Shown here: positions 43,523-52,626 of the stretch, piece after piece
How positions within the stretch are numbered: the stretch's first letter is position 1
How the letters are laid out: the number at the start of each line of letters is the position of its first letter
Assembly: GCF_000425185.1 (NCBI RefSeq)
Contig: NZ_AULH01000005.1
Span: 186,001-250,000 of the forward strand
Direction: 5' to 3'
Length of the DNA: 64,000 nucleotides
From: Pleomorphomonas koreensis DSM 23070
GTDB taxonomy: Bacteria; Pseudomonadota; Alphaproteobacteria; Rhizobiales; Pleomorphomonadaceae
The notes under the pieces: generated by a model
Database searches by the model: none
What the model saw: the letters and a program-made list of their open reading frames with translations, nothing else
What the model was told of the DNA's origin: nothing
Program-made: the position numbers and the translations under genes

Positions 43523-45481
43523 CTATTCGTCGCCGCGAGCTGGCCAATTGAGCGGAATAAGGGCCTGTCCCGAGGCCCGTGTCCACCGCTCCCGTGTGGC
43601 GTTCACATAGCGGGGGTCGTCCGCGAAATAGGCGTGCTCGATGAGCAAGACCTGTAGCCCCTTCCGCCGAGCCGTCTCGGAAAATAGGAAGTCGATGTGT
43701 TTGCGCATCGCTTGCACGTCCTCGTCTTCCTCATCGCCGGAAATTTCTGCCTCGTCCTCGTCCTCGCCGCTTGTCGGGAAATAGGGTCGACTGATCTGGT
43801 CGAGCACGAGCAGACCTGGCACCGGCGCATTCACGGTCTGGAAGTAGCGCTGTAACGCAAAGGAGAGCGCGATGTGGATCGCTAGGTAGTTTTGATCAGA
43901 TCCAACGTCAGGAAGCCGCAGAACAGCACCGCTCTCCTCCTCAATGACCGTAACTTCCGGCTGCCGCGACGAGAAGTCGAGCTCTGACCCGATGCAGGGC
44001 GCCACAGTCGGCAGCGCGACAAATGCCTCAGACGCAAACTGCGAGATTCTCGCCTCCGCCCGCCGCAGCTTGATCTCCTTCGCCTCCTTATCGACTCGGG
44101 CCTCCAACTCGGCGATCTCAGCTCGCAATACGCTAAGATCGCGCGTGGCCTGACGTGGTTCGTCGACACTCGCTTCAAGAAAGAAAGAGATCCGGCCAAG
44201 CAGATGTGCTCGGAGTTGGCCAAGATCGGCCAACCGGCGGGTCTCCTCGCTTTGGCGCAGCCAAGTTTGAATCTGATCGTCGATGCGGCGCAGCTCGATA
44301 TTGAGCTGGCCTATCTCCTCCTCAAGTGCACGATCATGCTCGACAAGCCGGGGCCTCACGCGCTCCACCGCTACGCTCTCCGCACGCACTTTCGTCAGAG
44401 TGGTCCGCAGGGCCCGGGCTGCCTCGCGTCCGCGCTCGGACGGTGCCTCGCAAACCGGACAAACTTCGGCGATACCGTCGAGATGCAGATGCTCGGCTAG
44501 CATGAGCTTGTCACGCTGACGCAAAACAGCGCCTTGGAAGCCCGTCGCCTCACGCAGCGCCGTCCGGGTCGCCTGCAAGTGCCGACGTAGCGCACTGACT
44601 TCGGCCAGGATCTCTCGACGTCGCCGATTGAGGGCTCCTAGTTCACCCTCGTCCGGGTAGGTATTCGCCTGAAGCGGCGTCTCACCTATCGTCTTCAATT
44701 CGGCGAGAAGCGTGGCTTCCGGCGCGTCCAGCGAGGGCGACTTGGCCAGCCCTATTCGGTGAGCTTCGGTAAGAAGATTGGTTGCGCGCTGCTTGAGCGC
44801 TGTCTCGGCAGCCGCGCGCGAGCGCGCTTTCGCCTCCTCTTTTTCGAGCGCCCGCTGCAGCTGCCGCAGCCGCCGCTCGTCAATCGCGCTCGCCTCGTCG
44901 GTTGCGCGAAGGAAGTATGGCATGGCCGCGATGATGTCGCGCGCTTTGTCCGCTTTCTCCAAGCCGTGGAGCAGGGTTGACTCGCTATAGATGACCTCCT
45001 TGGTCACAAACAGATAGGGTGTGACGTGGCGCACGGTGGCGCGCCCACGCGCGGCAGCGGCATCTGGCTCCGAAATAACATCGCCAATCCCGAACGCCCG
45101 CTCGATGAAGGCCTTCGCGGCCTCAACTGTCGTCGTACCCTCGAACTCGTCTACCGTCTCAGGTAGCGGCAAATTTCGACCGGTGGAGGTGAACATACGC
45201 GTGCTGGTTGCCTGACCTACCGGCGGGATCACGCGCCCGATGATCATCTCCGCATCGCCTGCGACCCATTTTACGCCAACCGCGATGCTGCGCCGACGAA
45301 CATGGGCGGGCAACTCGCACTTGCTCGAGCCGAGGCAGTAGTCGATCGCCTTGATAAGGGTCGATTTGCCGGTACCGGAAGCGCCTGTAATGATATTCAG
45401 TTCGTCAGCCGCGAAAGTCACCTCTCGGCGCTGCCCAGACACGCCCAGGAAGAAAATCGTAGCGATGTTCCAGCGTGTCAT
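43523..45481 (-). CDS. DUF3732 SMC/Rad50-like ATPase (ABC-three-component system)
   Basis: 652 residues from ATG 45481, overlapping the upstream stop by 4 bases. Walker A 'GASGTGKST' at 33-41, a long helical coiled-coil middle (about 205-490) with a hinge-like 'VCPVCEAP' CxxC resembling a Rad50 zinc hook, and a C-terminal ABC part with 'PDVGSDQNYLAIHIALSFALQRYF' and Walker B 'GLLVLDQISRPYFP'. An acidic insert follows. DUF3732 proteins are the ATPase component of ABC-3C conflict systems, thought to sense invading nucleic acid. Last gene of the six-gene operon. Confidence 0.85.
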   Translation of the reverse strand: MTRWNIATIFFLGVSGQRREVTFAADELNIITGASGTGKSTLIKAIDYCLGSSKCELPAHVRRRSIAVGVKWVAGDAEMIIGRVIPPVGQATSTRMFTSTGRNLPLPETVDEFEGTTTVEAAKAFIERAFGIGDVISEPDAAAARGRATVRHVTPYLFVTKEVIYSESTLLHGLEKADKARDIIAAMPYFLRATDEASAIDERRLRQLQRALEKEEAKARSRAAAETALKQRATNLLTEAHRIGLAKSPSLDAPEATLLAELKTIGETPLQANTYPDEGELGALNRRRREILAEVSALRRHLQATRTALREATGFQGAVLRQRDKLMLAEHLHLDGIAEVCPVCEAPSERGREAARALRTTLTKVRAESVAVERVRPRLVEHDRALEEEIGQLNIELRRIDDQIQTWLRQSEETRRLADLGQLRAHLLGRISFFLEASVDEPRQATRDLSVLRAEIAELEARVDKEAKEIKLRRAEARISQFASEAFVALPTVAPCIGSELDFSSRQPEVTVIEEESGAVLRLPDVGSDQNYLAIHIALSFALQRYFQTVNAPVPGLLVLDQISRPYFPTSGEDEDEAEISGDEEDEDVQAMRKHIDFLFSETARRKGLQVLLIEHAYFADDPRYVNATRERWTRASGQALIPLNWPARGDE

Positions 45482-45963
45482 GCCGTTATCCCCATCATGT
45501 CGAAAACCGTCCGGGTCGAGCCGGCAGTTGCAAACCAATGCCCGAGCCGCCCGGCACGCTTAATCGTCTGCGCCGGCTCATCGCCGAGAGCGCTGATCGC
45601 GCTCGGCTTCAACTTCTTGTCTCCAAGTCTAAGGAAGGCCCCTTCGCCAAAAATCAGCAACTGCGTGAAGCACCCAAATCGAATCGCCTCAGTAACGATG
45701 TCCAGTGAAGCGTTCACCCGCTTGGCGAGTCCGACCTGGACCTGTGGACTGCGCTCCAACCATTCGAGCAAGCCGGTATTCTTATTGGTTCCGGTGAAAG
45801 TACTGGCGAGCTCGCCCGAAAGCGCGATAGGCAGCGCCAGATACGCGGCTGGCGTCTCCGGCCCGTCGGGCCGGACCGACGCATACGTTTTGGTGAACTC
45901 GACGAGGGCGGAAGCGCAGAACGCGGGATTTGTCTCGGCATAGACGTCGTGGGCGATCCTCAT
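45478..45963 (-). CDS. ABC-three-component system middle component
   Basis: 161 residues. Small protein with 'NPAFCASALVEFTKTY', 'LALPIALSGELASTF', 'LEWLERSPQVQVGLAKRVN' and 'ITEAIRFGCFTQLLIF'-type segments, the usual middle component between the effector and the DUF3732 ATPase. ATGA overlaps on both sides (45960-45963 and 45478-45481) make the trio a coupled unit. Middle components are thought to bridge effector and ATPase. Family assignment rests on size, position and these segments. Confidence 0.75.
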   Translation of the reverse strand: MRIAHDVYAETNPAFCASALVEFTKTYASVRPDGPETPAAYLALPIALSGELASTFTGTNKNTGLLEWLERSPQVQVGLAKRVNASLDIVTEAIRFGCFTQLLIFGEGAFLRLGDKKLKPSAISALGDEPAQTIKRAGRLGHWFATAGSTRTVFDMMGITA

Positions 45964-47177
45964 TTCTCACCACCGAGCACGTTTTCATATTCAGGATGCC
46001 ACCCTACCTTCAGGTTGATCGCGAGCACCTGATAGCTCCCGCGCACATAGTAGGCCGCGCCCCAGCCTTCGGCGATAGGGCGAACGGTCGTCGGCGCGTC
46101 GTTGTGAGTCCAGCGCAGAAGATTCAGCCCCGACGCGCATTTCTCGTCATCTTGTAACGCAGCGCAGCTGTCTACCATTTCAGCGTGCCTATCGGCCCAG
46201 TGCTCTCGCAGAATATGGTCGTATTCGGTGATCCTCGTCGCCATGGCAGGGTTGCTAGCGAGCCACCGAGCCCGTTGTTCGCGTGCCTTCCACTCCTCCC
46301 GAATGGCGCGCTCGAGATCAAAGGACTTGCCCTTCACCAGCTCGATTTGCCGCGCCAGCATACTATCCGGTTGGTAGTCCTCGGGTTGGCTGACCGTCTC
46401 GAATTCGGGAACGAGCTTGCCCTGCTCAAGGTCGGCAACAATCGCCATGATCTGTGCCTGCAGCTCAGCCCGTGTGATGACGCGCTCGCGTTCGCCGCAC
46501 AGAGCATAAACGATCTGCCGGTCCCACCACTCGATGAGACGCGTCGCCACGGCCGGGCGATGCGCGGGGAGTACGATGTGAAAGTGGCCTGCGATCTCCT
46601 GCTCGACTTCCGCGACCGTCGGACTGTCGGGCCGTATCTGGACACGACGAAGCAGGTTCAGCCGTTCGGGCTCTGAGAGACCGAGAAAGGCGGCACAACC
46701 GTGAACGCGGTCGGCGTAGGGCAGTGCCTTGTTAGCCTTCGCGGCGGCTTGACGCGCTTCTATGACGCGATTGGCCTCCGCCGTCATCGCTGCGACTAAA
46801 TCGGAGCGATCGGCCTCAAGATCTGTCAACGCACTAAGGGAGCTCTCTGCGGAAATCCCTCCAACGGTAACGAGGTGCAGCGTAGTCTCGGCCAAGTTCA
46901 GAGACGGTAGCGCATCGATCCAGACCTTCATTGTTCGCCAGAGGGACGTCGACTTGATGGTGATGGATACTGGCACAGCGCTGATCGAGTGCTTGAGCTG
47001 ATAGAGCAGCGTCTGCCCGTCAGCCTTGAGCTCCACGTCATCGAGCTGCTCGACGCCGATCGCCGCGTCGTCAGTGGTCAGCATCACCAGAGTGCGGAGC
47101 GCGTAGAAGGACTGATACCAAAAGCCGAGCGCCGCACCCTCGGCCGAGTGCTCTTTGCTTGTGTGATCTTTGCCCAT
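45960..47177 (-). CDS. ABC-three-component system effector with Cap4/DUF4297-like nuclease N-terminus
   Basis: 405 residues. N-terminal 'GAALGFWYQSFYALRTLVML' then 'GVEQLDDVELKADGQTLLYQLKHS' (42-64) reads as a PD-(D/E)xK-type core: E43, D46/D47/E49 and Q60-x-K62. This is as in DUF4297/Cap4-type dsDNA endonucleases. The C-terminal half, ending 'AYYVRGSYQVLAINLKVGWHPEYENVL', resembles the ABC-3C C-terminal domains that bind the middle component. It likely cuts DNA when the ATPase arm is triggered. It lies 10 bases after the small Cys/His-rich protein gene. Nuclease activity is inferred from motif spacing only. Confidence 0.72.
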   Translation of the reverse strand: MGKDHTSKEHSAEGAALGFWYQSFYALRTLVMLTTDDAAIGVEQLDDVELKADGQTLLYQLKHSISAVPVSITIKSTSLWRTMKVWIDALPSLNLAETTLHLVTVGGISAESSLSALTDLEADRSDLVAAMTAEANRVIEARQAAAKANKALPYADRVHGCAAFLGLSEPERLNLLRRVQIRPDSPTVAEVEQEIAGHFHIVLPAHRPAVATRLIEWWDRQIVYALCGERERVITRAELQAQIMAIVADLEQGKLVPEFETVSQPEDYQPDSMLARQIELVKGKSFDLERAIREEWKAREQRARWLASNPAMATRITEYDHILREHWADRHAEMVDSCAALQDDEKCASGLNLLRWTHNDAPTTVRPIAEGWGAAYYVRGSYQVLAINLKVGWHPEYENVLGGEK

Positions 47178-47187
47178 ACCGTCGACC

Positions 47188-47697
47188 TCATCGATTTATC
47201 CAAGGAGCGCTGTGCTTCATCCCGATCATCGCGTCGAAGGCAGCAAGCTTCGCCTGATCTTGCGTTTGGTAGGGAAGCTTAGACGTTCTCTGGTAGCCGC
47301 TCCCACGGTGCTGAACTCGCGCTCCCCAAATTGCGCCTTTGGGATAGACCACGACGTTGAAGCCATCGTTGGTGTTCAGGAACTCGTTGCCAACCGATGA
47401 GACGAGCCACTCACGCGACAGCCAGCGTTTACGCCGGTTCCGCTCGCCCTTAAATCCAGCTTCGCGCTTACGCGCTCCGACAAGATCCTCTTCCATATGG
47501 CCCGCGCAGACGCATCCGACCCTGAGCGTCTCGCCATGGTCGGAATGCTCCATCACATGGACGAAGCGGATGTGTCGGGCCTCGCACATCTCGCAGAGAT
47601 GATCCTGTTCTTCCAATTCCTCGATATCGATGCAGGTCCAGCCCTTGTGGGGGACGCCCGCTTGCGTCCATTTCCCAGTGCCTGTCGTCTCGGTCAC
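47188..47697 (-). CDS. Small Cys/His-rich (zinc-binding) protein, unknown, inside defence operon
   Basis: 169 residues from a GTG at 47697; AGGAGG, seven bases upstream, overlaps the stop of the helicase gene, so translation is coupled. Residues 35-67 carry C35-x2-C38, H47, H51 and C62-x-C64-x2-H67, a plausible single zinc-binding knuckle. The rest is basic ('KREAGFKGERNRRKRW', 78-93) with a C-terminal 'FNVVVYPKGAIWGARVQHRGSG' beta segment. I do not recognise a named family. It is placed exactly between Gabija-like and ABC-3C genes and could be a nucleic-acid-binding adaptor. Confidence 0.7.
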   Translation of the reverse strand: MTETTGTGKWTQAGVPHKGWTCIDIEELEEQDHLCEMCEARHIRFVHVMEHSDHGETLRVGCVCAGHMEEDLVGARKREAGFKGERNRRKRWLSREWLVSSVGNEFLNTNDGFNVVVYPKGAIWGARVQHRGSGYQRTSKLPYQTQDQAKLAAFDAMIGMKHSAPWINR

Positions 47698-47708
47698 TAT
47701 AGGTCCTC

Positions 47709-49412
47709 CTAGTCGACCAGTGGCCGCGCGTTTTGTGGCCGTACGATCGTCACTAGGGCCCTGGCGCGCGTCAGACCAACACGCAGCAGCCGCCGGCTCG
47801 GCTCGAAAGGCGGCTTCTCACGTTCGTTGAAGAAGCCGGACTTGAACGCGCCTTCGACGAGAACGACGCCGTCAAATTCTTTGCCCTTGGATTTGTGCAT
47901 ATTCATCAGCACGCACCCTTGGGGGTCGCGCTCCACAGCGATGAGCCGCTCTTGCTCGAGAATGCGCTTCACGAGATCGCTCACACCGGCGTAGCTGCCC
48001 AAAGCCAACCATTGCTCGCCCAAGCCAGAGGCAAGCGCGTCGGTCGCCCTGAAGAGGCGAACCAACCGCACCTCGCGGAACAGTTCGGCCAGCGCGGGAA
48101 CATCCTGCAGAACGGTACGAGCGGCCTTCCAGTCGGCTACGGGTTCGCCGATCAGATCGATGCCGTTGGCATGGGCTGTTACCAGCGCTTTGGCTGCATT
48201 GATCCTCGGCGCTTCCCCCTTCTCCACCTTTCCTGCGGCCTCGTCGTACTTGCGCGCGTGATCGGCCGCTGCCTTTGTTGGGTCCTCAGCGTTCTTCAGC
48301 TTGTAGTAGGCGCAGATGAGCCGGAGGGTCCGGACTAGGCTCTCATTGGCCGGGCTTGTCGGCCATTCGAGTATCGATGCAACGACAAGCGCGGCGGCGG
48401 CGGAGAGCTCTGCATCCCACACGACGTCGTGCTCTATGACCGGGAGCGGCTGATTGTTGTAGGTATGCGGCTCGGACAGGATCGTCGACAGGTCGGAAAT
48501 CAGCGCGTTACTACGCGACAGCACCGCTACGCTCGGATTCGTCACGCCCTTCTTGCGGAGCACAGAGAACGTCCAGATCACAGCAGCATGCGCTGTGGCG
48601 GCGAACGCGTTTGGCCAGTAGGCCACCTGTTTGACGTCGGGTGTTGCCGGCAACGGGGCTTGATTACGTAGCACCGCATCCGCGAACTTCAGGATGCCGG
48701 CGTTCGGACTGCGATGGTTTTCTCCCCCAAGGTCGAATTCCGAGACCTTGGTCGTCTCGCGCAGAATCTCGAGCCTTCGCGGGTCGATATCGTCGCGATA
48801 GTCAAAGATGCGCTGCTCGGGATCGGCAAGGCAGAAAACGTCGGTTACGCCGGAAAGCGCCTGCACTATCCGCCACTGATTGTCGTCCGTGTCCTGGAAC
48901 TCATCCACGATGATCATCGGAAAGCGATCGGCGATGAGGTCGCGCAACGCCCCGCACCGCTCGAACAACTCGGCCGTTCCAGCCGCGAAGAGATCGAAGC
49001 TGTAGAGGCCCATCTCAGCCGCCTGCCGCCGACGCTCTACACTCCAGTCGCCTTCAAACGCCGACTTCTGCAGCCGCTCATCTCCTGGGTAGAGGAAGCG
49101 GATAGGCTTCCCGCCGAGTAACCGCCCGTGAGCCTCAAGCATTTCCATACAGAAGGCGTGATAGGTCTGTACGGTCACCGTGCGCCGTTCAGCTGGGGTC
49201 AGGATTTCCTTGCAACGGAGGAGAACTTGGCGGATCGCCGCGCGCGAGAAACTCAGGAACAAGATCTCTTGGCCTGGCTTCAGATCAGCGAACCGCTTCT
49301 GCGCCTTGAACAACGCGATCGTCGTCTTGCCGGAACCCGGGCCGCCCAAAACCAGCAGGTGGCCCTGCTGTGCGATGATCGCCTTGCGCTTCTCGCACAG
49401 TTCGATCTTCAT
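47709..49412 (-). CDS. UvrD/Rep-like helicase (Gabija GajB-like)
   Basis: 567 residues. Superfamily 1A motifs: Walker A 'GGPGSGKTT' (23-31), motif Ia 'LSFSRAAIRQV', Walker B 'IIVDEFQDTD' (168-175), motif III 'CLADPEQRIFDYR', motif V 'NMHKSKGKEFDGVVL', motif VI 'LLRVGLTRARAL'. It is shorter than UvrD (720) and close to GajB-sized helicases. It overlaps the upstream OLD-type ATPase gene by 4 bases (ATGA), the same pairing as GajA-GajB in Gabija anti-phage systems, in which the helicase partners the nuclease. Assigned as Gabija-like by gene pair rather than by one unique motif. Confidence 0.82.
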   Translation of the reverse strand: MKIELCEKRKAIIAQQGHLLVLGGPGSGKTTIALFKAQKRFADLKPGQEILFLSFSRAAIRQVLLRCKEILTPAERRTVTVQTYHAFCMEMLEAHGRLLGGKPIRFLYPGDERLQKSAFEGDWSVERRRQAAEMGLYSFDLFAAGTAELFERCGALRDLIADRFPMIIVDEFQDTDDNQWRIVQALSGVTDVFCLADPEQRIFDYRDDIDPRRLEILRETTKVSEFDLGGENHRSPNAGILKFADAVLRNQAPLPATPDVKQVAYWPNAFAATAHAAVIWTFSVLRKKGVTNPSVAVLSRSNALISDLSTILSEPHTYNNQPLPVIEHDVVWDAELSAAAALVVASILEWPTSPANESLVRTLRLICAYYKLKNAEDPTKAAADHARKYDEAAGKVEKGEAPRINAAKALVTAHANGIDLIGEPVADWKAARTVLQDVPALAELFREVRLVRLFRATDALASGLGEQWLALGSYAGVSDLVKRILEQERLIAVERDPQGCVLMNMHKSKGKEFDGVVLVEGAFKSGFFNEREKPPFEPSRRLLRVGLTRARALVTIVRPQNARPLVD

Positions 49413-51256
49413 CCAAGAAGACCCTCAAGTTCGTCCATCGGAGGTGCTGCGATGTCTTCAGGCACAGCACTCAGCGCTTTGTGGATCGTTTCCAGAATTT
49501 CGCGGATTGTCGCGGGCAGTTCGTCAGCGTTCTGACATTGGGCCACGAGCATGGCGGCATAGCCATGGGCGTCACCCTTGCGCGCCTTCAGTACTTTGCT
49601 CGCTAGCGCGACGACGTCTGCATCCACGGCCGCTGGGTCATAGGTGCCCACAGCCGGATAGTCCGATCGATCCTTCACCTCGTCGAGGAACCGACGCACC
49701 ACAGCGACGGGCATCTGCTTCACTAGGACGGTCTCGATGCCCTTCTCCGGCGACTCCCAGAATTGGGTGTACTCTTTCAGCTTTTCGGTGGCCGCCGGTG
49801 TCAGTGCCGCATTCGGTTTGTCGTAGAAGCCGAAGGAGAGCTTGCCGAGCGCCGAAAAGACCGACCCGTGGCGCGGCACCGATCCATCTCCACCGGCGTT
49901 AAAGATGCTGACGCCGGCGAGGTCGAGGTGGGTATAAGCGTCGGCGCCGAGACTCGCCTCCATGATCGATGATGCAACGGGGAACAGCGATGCTTCGGTC
50001 GATCCCTCTACGACCAGCACCGCGCGGCTGAGGATCGCCTCAGCGAACTGCCGCCGCTCAGTCCTGAAGGTCTTTGGCTTCACTGCATCGACATTGATCG
50101 GCTGTCCGGTGAGCGCGCCGGTTTCATTCCGATTGAGAATGACAATCTGCTCCGGGTCGAACTGTTCGATCACATAGGGCGAGTGCGAGGTGACGATCGA
50201 CTGTCCCATCTCCGCCAGAATGAAGCGGGTGACGCGGCGCTGAGTGTGCGGCGGCAGTGCGATTTCCGGCTCCTCCATCGCGAAGATCACCGACTGCTTG
50301 TCCTTCAACTCCGCTATGAACGTCAGCAGCGCGAAGACCAGTAGATTGATCGACCCAGTGCCAAGCCGGCCGAATGGCACGAGATGCTGACCAGGCTGCG
50401 CGGCAACGAACAACCGCACGACCTCGCGCAAATGCTCCCGTGTTAAGTCGGAGGCAAAGAACCCGGTCGACTCGTCGCCCGGCGCCAGATTGATGAAACG
50501 TCCCATCCGCGCGCGAATTTCGTCGCGTATGTGCTTCAGCTGCGTGATCTCACCAATGGCGGGATCAAGGCTCTGAAGCCTGGCAAGAGTGTCCTGCCAC
50601 ATCTCGACAGCGCCTGTGCCGCCAAGCTTCAGCACCGAGTCGAGCAGCGACCCTCGCTGGAGACTCAGTGCCCGTGATCCGGTTCGTAGCGTTCTGAGGA
50701 AGACAAAGCCGCACAGCCGCTTGTGCATTCGCGTGAACGGCACACGTCCCTGCCCAAGCCTAATTTCGGTTTCCTCGTCGAGGGGGTCGACGTCCTTCGA
50801 GGGATGATCGAAGAACGTGTTGCCGATGAAGTCGTCCTCATCACGGTCATAACGTCCCACGAACAGCAGCGGCAGCGCCCACATCGCATCTGCTGCATCA
50901 GCGTGGTCAAGCGCGTCGTCGGCGTCGTCGATAAATACGCAGGCCGTGTCGTTCCAACGCCTGAGATGGCCGCAGAATCGGCGCTTGGCCTCGTCCGATA
51001 GATCGACCAGAATGGCTTCGATCCGAACCTCGATCGGCGCACCGTCGTCGTCGAGATACTTGCCACAGTGAAAGTCGTGTTCGTCGATAACGGGGCGGCG
51101 AAACAATCTCTCAGGCCCGAGAACGAGATCGAGCGCCTCACAGATCGTTGATTTTCCGATGTTATTTCCCCCAACGAGCAATGTATGCCCGTCGAAATCG
51201 ACGCTGCCTTGAGAGATCCCGCGAAAATTGGTGATCTTAAGTCGACGAACACGCAC
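49409..51256 (-). CDS. OLD-family ATPase with TOPRIM-like nuclease domain (Gabija GajA-like)
   Basis: 615 residues from a GTG at 51256 ('VRVRRLKITNFRGI' is the normal start of such ATPases); an in-frame TTG at 51295 is an alternative behind a run of eight G. Walker A 'GGNNIGKST' (29-37), 'FAMEEPEIALPPHTQRRV' and 'VTSHSPYVIEQF' complete the ATPase. The C-terminal region begins 'VLVVEGSTEASLFPV', the Glu-containing TOPRIM motif; the later acidic motif is 'FGFYDKP', with one Asp in place of a clear DxD. It resembles GajA, a sequence-specific nuclease gated by nucleotide levels. First gene of the six-gene operon. Confidence 0.82.
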   Translation of the reverse strand: MRVRRLKITNFRGISQGSVDFDGHTLLVGGNNIGKSTICEALDLVLGPERLFRRPVIDEHDFHCGKYLDDDGAPIEVRIEAILVDLSDEAKRRFCGHLRRWNDTACVFIDDADDALDHADAADAMWALPLLFVGRYDRDEDDFIGNTFFDHPSKDVDPLDEETEIRLGQGRVPFTRMHKRLCGFVFLRTLRTGSRALSLQRGSLLDSVLKLGGTGAVEMWQDTLARLQSLDPAIGEITQLKHIRDEIRARMGRFINLAPGDESTGFFASDLTREHLREVVRLFVAAQPGQHLVPFGRLGTGSINLLVFALLTFIAELKDKQSVIFAMEEPEIALPPHTQRRVTRFILAEMGQSIVTSHSPYVIEQFDPEQIVILNRNETGALTGQPINVDAVKPKTFRTERRQFAEAILSRAVLVVEGSTEASLFPVASSIMEASLGADAYTHLDLAGVSIFNAGGDGSVPRHGSVFSALGKLSFGFYDKPNAALTPAATEKLKEYTQFWESPEKGIETVLVKQMPVAVVRRFLDEVKDRSDYPAVGTYDPAAVDADVVALASKVLKARKGDAHGYAAMLVAQCQNADELPATIREILETIHKALSAVPEDIAAPPMDELEGLLG

Positions 51257-51561
51257 CCCGAACCGCCCCCCCCAGCGATTATTGGTTTTGCACAATCATA
51301 GCCTAACGTTCCACCGAATCTACCGAGGATTCGTCCTAGTCGAGAGGCAGGCGTTGCTGTGAGCAGACCCGAAGTCTCCGCGGACTTCTATAACCGTCCA
51401 CAGATCACAAGTTTTGACGTCCTTAACTCGCGACATCGACCGCCACGAAATACGAAATTATGATTCGACCTACCGTCCGGATGGAGTGCTTCGGCCCCTC
51501 CAACTTCTCCTTGGAGTCAGAAAGGGCGCATACCCACTATAAAGCTCACACGAACCCACTG
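51257..51561. other. Gene-free region upstream of the six-gene defence operon
   Basis: 305 bp between the OLD-ATPase start and the restriction endonuclease stop. It should contain the promoter of the six-gene operon. AT-rich patches around 51440-51470 (minus-strand reading). No gene seen. Confidence 0.55.
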
Positions 51562-52626
51562 TCAGCCTCCCTCGATCTGCATGGGCCTGCCGCTGAACAC
51601 CATGAGACTGTCTGGCTCCGATGCGAACCAGGCATAACTACCCCAGGCTAGGCTGCTGACAGTTTTACGGAATGTCGGTGAGGCTCGATCGAGATAAGCG
51701 GTCACGAACGCAACGTGCTGTGGCGCAAAACCAGCCCCTTCTGCAATTTGTAAAAGGCTCGTCTTGCGCGCATCGTTGACCGGGCCATCCGTGTGCACAA
51801 CTTCGACAAAGATCAGCAATGGATGCGCCGGGCCGAGATCGACCAGCACAATGTCAGGTAGACTCTTGTCCGCCGGGATTGTCAGACTGATCGCCTTGGC
51901 CAGCTCATCATCGCGGGCCACTACCTTATTGCCGCTCTCGCTCAGGGTGATGACTCCCGGCTTCTGCAGGAATTTCGGCGCAAAGACTTCAATCACCGCC
52001 TTTGAAATATCGGCGCTCGGCCCCGTCGACATGCGGCGGGTTTCGCCGTTAGGAAACGTCACGAGCTCATAAGCGCCGCCACCGGCCGCGCCCCTGCGAA
52101 CGATCGCAATTCGGGCGAGCGCGCCCGCATTGAGATGCTTGTCCCGCCAAGCGGCCGCTTTCGCAATGAACGTTGCTTCATCAAGCCCGGGCGCCAGCAG
52201 ATCCGCGAAGTCAGTCTGCAGAGCATAGCGTCCGGCCGGCGACGTAGTGGAAAGGCCGGGACGCTCGATCACAGCGCCATTTTGGATCAGAGCATATCGG
52301 ATCGTGTCATCGCGGATAGATTCTCGTGTATTAACCGCGTACCAGCGACCGGGGACGTCCGCCTTGCTTGGCTTGATGGAAGCCTTTGCCCATGCGTGGC
52401 GTGCATCGTCATCCGACAGCGCCGCTTGCTCGTCAGTCATGCGCGTGACCTGATCAGGGCGAATCCATCGGTCTGCGCCTTCGACTGCGCCCGCGTAGAG
52501 CATGACAAAAATGGTCTTGGCCGCGATTTCCCAGATTGAATGCTCGCGGTTCTGTAAGCCTTCCGGGAATATTTCCGGCAAGCGTGCGTGGATGGCCTTC
52601 CACGATAGGACCTGGGGGAGCGTCAT
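51562..52626 (-). CDS. BsuBI/PstI-type restriction endonuclease
   Basis: 354 residues. The C-terminal half holds the catalytic region 'SLPDIVLVDLGPAHPLLIFVEVVHTDGPV' (255-283), the PD...E pattern of the BsuBI_PstI_RE family (PD at 257-258, E275). The N-terminal half is the helical recognition region. These type II enzymes usually cut CTGCAG, but specificity is not readable from sequence by eye. It overlaps the methyltransferase gene by 4 bases (ATGA), so toxin and antidote are coupled. Confidence 0.87.
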   Translation of the reverse strand: MTLPQVLSWKAIHARLPEIFPEGLQNREHSIWEIAAKTIFVMLYAGAVEGADRWIRPDQVTRMTDEQAALSDDDARHAWAKASIKPSKADVPGRWYAVNTRESIRDDTIRYALIQNGAVIERPGLSTTSPAGRYALQTDFADLLAPGLDEATFIAKAAAWRDKHLNAGALARIAIVRRGAAGGGAYELVTFPNGETRRMSTGPSADISKAVIEVFAPKFLQKPGVITLSESGNKVVARDDELAKAISLTIPADKSLPDIVLVDLGPAHPLLIFVEVVHTDGPVNDARKTSLLQIAEGAGFAPQHVAFVTAYLDRASPTFRKTVSSLAWGSYAWFASEPDSLMVFSGRPMQIEGG

